From Paenibacillus taichungensis (GTDB lineage Bacteria > Bacillota > Bacilli > Paenibacillales > Paenibacillaceae): a stretch of DNA of 64,000 nt. Positions 61,826 to 64,000 of this stretch are shown here, in pieces; position 1 is the stretch's first letter; each line of letters begins with the position of its first letter. Location of the stretch: positions 372,001 to 436,000 of the forward strand of contig NZ_JABMCC010000121.1 in assembly GCF_013359905.1 (NCBI RefSeq), given 5' to 3'. A program made the position numbers and the translations under genes. The notes under the pieces are model-generated. The model saw only the letters and a list, made by a program, of their open reading frames with translations, made no database searches and had not been told where the DNA came from.

Positions 61826-62830
61826 GTGAACAGTTACATCGTCAAACGTGTACTCGTGTTACTGCCCGTGCTGCTGGGCATGACTCTGATCGTCTTTTCC
61901 ATTATCCACGCCATTCCGGGTGATCCGGCCGAGACCATACTCGGGCAAAAGGCAACCGAACAATCCAAGCAAGCTCTGCGTGACCAGCTCGGACTGGACA
62001 AACCCTGGTTTCAACAATATTTCGCTTATCTGGGTGATCTGTTTAAGGGAGATCTGGGCACATCCATCCGCACCAAGGTTCCCATTGCCCAGGAAATTGT
62101 GCCCTATCTGACAGCGACCCTTGAATTAACGATGGCGAGTATGCTGTTTGCGATCATTATTGGCGTGAATGCAGGGATTGTCAGTGCGTGGAAACATAAC
62201 TCGTGGTTCGATTACTGCTGTATGGTCATTGCATTGGTGGGTGTATCGATGCCGATCTTCTGGCTTGGGTTGATGGAGCAGTGGCTGTTTGCGAACAAAC
62301 TGCACTGGCTGCCATCCATCGGCAGGATGAATGCACGCGATCCCATTGAAGCCATTACGGGCTTGTATGTGCTGGATACGATGATTGCCGGACGCTGGGA
62401 TCAGCTGTGGACGGTAACGAAACATTTGCTGCTGCCAAGTATCGCTCTCGGCACGATTCCAATGGCCGTTATTGCCCGGATGACGCGTTCCAGCATGCTT
62501 GAAGTAATGAGTTCGGATTATATCCGAACCGCGAAGGCGAAGGGACTTGGCCCGTTTTTCGTCATATATGGACATGCATTGAAAAATGCGTTTATTCCCG
62601 TGCTCACCGTCATCGGCATACAGACCGGATCTTTGCTGGGTGGAGCCGTACTGACCGAAACGATCTTTGCGTGGCCCGGTGTAGGTCGCTATATATATGA
62701 AGCAATTAGTTCGCGGGACTATCCGGTGATCCAGAGTGGCATTCTGATCGTGGCATTTTTCTTCGTAGTGATCAACCTGTTTGTGGACTTGCTGTACGCC
62801 GTATTCGATCCGCGTATTAGTTATAAATAG
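61826..62830 (+). CDS. ABC transporter permease, DppB/NikB-like
   Basis: GTG 61826 gives 334 residues. The sequence has the DppB family start (YIVKRVLVLLPVLLGMTLIVF), six predicted helices and the EAA-like loop DYIRTAKAKGLGPFFVIYGHALKNA. It forms the membrane channel with the next permease. Confidence 0.92.
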   Translation: MNSYIVKRVLVLLPVLLGMTLIVFSIIHAIPGDPAETILGQKATEQSKQALRDQLGLDKPWFQQYFAYLGDLFKGDLGTSIRTKVPIAQEIVPYLTATLELTMASMLFAIIIGVNAGIVSAWKHNSWFDYCCMVIALVGVSMPIFWLGLMEQWLFANKLHWLPSIGRMNARDPIEAITGLYVLDTMIAGRWDQLWTVTKHLLLPSIALGTIPMAVIARMTRSSMLEVMSSDYIRTAKAKGLGPFFVIYGHALKNAFIPVLTVIGIQTGSLLGGAVLTETIFAWPGVGRYIYEAISSRDYPVIQSGILIVAFFFVVINLFVDLLYAVFDPRISYK

Positions 62831-62883
62831 GAAATTCATCATTTGGGTTGATGAATGGAACTTAATATAAGATCTTTAAAAAA

Positions 62884-63031
62884 TTACACGACACGAAGAG
62901 TGCAGAACCAATCTGTAGAAGCGAAGTGTTCGCATTTATCACCGGATTTTCACCTTTAAAAGGTGGATCAATAAAATCTGGGGATAACAGCGATCGGAAG
63001 ATGGTGCTGCAATCGTAGTGCCTGAGTGTAA
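62884..63031 (+). repeat. Interspersed structured element, copy E
   Basis: Outer stem TTACAC/GTGTAA; CTGTAGAAGCG; central stem ATCACCGGATTT/AAATCTGGGGAT; inner hairpin CACCTTT/AAAGGTG (compensatory to CCCTTT/AAAGGG of copies A and C); GATAACAGCGATCGGAAG. It lies in the 250-bp gap between the two permease genes. Confidence 0.88.
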
Positions 63032-63082
63032 TAGAACTCGTTGATCTTGTATTTCATTCATATTCAAGAAGGGAGACGCCGC

Positions 63083-63982
63083 ATGGCCAAATTATCGACC
63101 AATACCGGAGCATCCGTTGACGCCGCGTCGGCACCTGCATCAGGTCCATGGCGGGAAGCCTGGAGAACGTTTCGGAAAAATCGGCTTGCGCTAGCAGGCT
63201 TGATTATTATCGTTTTTTTCATCCTGCTGGCCTTTGCTGCCCCGTATATTGCCCCGTATGATTACAAAGAGCAGGTACTCGCAGATCGTCTGCAAGCCCC
63301 TTCGGCAGAGCATTGGTTCGGTACGGACGATCTCGGGCGTGACGTATTCTCCAGAGTGCTGCACGGAGCGCGAATTTCATTGTGGGTTGGTTTCTTTTCT
63401 GTTATTGGCTCTATTATTGCGGGCGCATTGCTCGGTCTGATCGCTGGATATTATGGAAAATGGGCAGACATGCTCATCTCGCGTTTGTTCGATATCCTGC
63501 TTGCTTTCCCCGCTATCCTGCTGGCAATTGCCATTGTGGCGATTCTCGGTCCGTCTTTGCAAAATGCATTACTCGCAATAGCGATCGTGAACATCCCGAC
63601 CTACGGACGACTGGTACGTTCAAGGGTACTTAGCTTGAGACAGGAGGAATTCATTACGTCAGCGCGTACGCTGGGGGCTGGCAATATGCGAATTTTGTTC
63701 CGGCACATCTTGCCCAATAGTCTCACCCCGCTCATCGTACAAGGTACCCTGGGGATTGGAACAGCGATTATTGAAGCAGCTGCGCTTGGGTTCCTCGGCA
63801 TGGGGGCGCAACCCCCAGACCCGGAATGGGGCAAAATGCTGTCGGATTCCCGCCAGTTTCTACAAAAAGCACCGTGGACGCTTATTTTCCCCGGACTTTC
63901 CATCATGTTCACCGTGCTCGGTTTCAACTTGCTGGGCGATGGCCTGCGTGACACCCTTGATCCAAAGATGGCCAAAAAATAG
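63083..63982 (+). CDS. ABC transporter permease, DppC/NikC-like
   Basis: AGAAGGGAG precedes ATG 63083; the longer frame from 63041 lacks this. The 299-residue protein has an N-terminal Ala/Ser-rich tail, the DppC-type start (WRTFRKNRLALAGLIIIVFF), GTDDLGRDVFSRVLHGAR and the EAA loop EFITSARTLGAGNMRILFRHILPN. ATPase genes are expected just past the right edge. Confidence 0.92.
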   Translation: MAKLSTNTGASVDAASAPASGPWREAWRTFRKNRLALAGLIIIVFFILLAFAAPYIAPYDYKEQVLADRLQAPSAEHWFGTDDLGRDVFSRVLHGARISLWVGFFSVIGSIIAGALLGLIAGYYGKWADMLISRLFDILLAFPAILLAIAIVAILGPSLQNALLAIAIVNIPTYGRLVRSRVLSLRQEEFITSARTLGAGNMRILFRHILPNSLTPLIVQGTLGIGTAIIEAAALGFLGMGAQPPDPEWGKMLSDSRQFLQKAPWTLIFPGLSIMFTVLGFNLLGDGLRDTLDPKMAKK

Positions 63983-64000
63983 AGGTTTGCATCTCCAACC

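Overview
The window looks like a chromosomal segment of a Paenibacillus-type Firmicute. The grounds are strong AGGAGG ribosome binding sites, a T-box leader on proS, a preQ1-I riboswitch on a queCDEF operon, GH43 arabinan enzymes, an ImmR/ImmA pair with an ArpU-like regulator, and PBSX/skin-type contractile tail genes. No tRNA, rRNA, CRISPR array, transposase or integrase was seen.

Layout. 0-3.2 kb: two GH43 arabinan/arabinoside hydrolases separated by an array of about 297-bp tandem repeats. 3.3-16 kb: mostly housekeeping and accessory genes: EcsC-family protein, Fsr-like MFS exporter, the queCDEF operon (minus strand), AIM24-family protein, a coiled-coil membrane protein, a gene behind a LexA-like box, a WYL regulator, a DEDDh exonuclease and an FAD-dependent oxidoreductase. 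16-18.2 kb: T-box and proS. 18.7-22.9 kb: secreted 5'-nucleotidase with LysM, then ImmA, ImmR and an ArpU-like regulator. 23-31 kb: a NarL-type two-component pair, flavin reductase, two VOC proteins, an unrecognised protein, a membrane protein and a DUF4127 protein. About 90-nt structured leaders ending in intrinsic terminators lie before DUF4127 and before the tail locus. 31.5-59.2 kb: the main feature, two complete and divergent contractile-tail modules in tandem. 60-64 kb: the substrate-binding protein and two permeases of a peptide/nickel-type ABC importer.

The tail locus. Module 1 (31.5-43.6 kb) and module 2 (43.9-57.0 kb) each encode tail terminator, a small helical protein, sheath, tube, a tail-assembly chaperone with a -1 frameshift site (A AAA AAC), tape measure, LysM hub protein, XkdQ-like hub, DUF2577, XkdS, baseplate J (XkdT), XkdU/YmfQ, a fibre and a small XkdX/CD1375-like protein. 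One holin and one GH25 lysozyme follow. There is no terminase, portal, capsid, protease, integrase or replication gene. The locus therefore most likely makes two kinds of phage-tail-like particle (tailocins) with different fibres and a shared lysis cassette. The ImmR-ImmA-ArpU module 9 kb upstream is a plausible regulator, as in PBSX, but that link is inferred.

A second theme is a family of interspersed structured elements (about 130 nt; core GATAACAGCGATCGGAAG) with four or five copies in the window. Their central stems show compensatory base changes, which suggests a conserved RNA or DNA fold.
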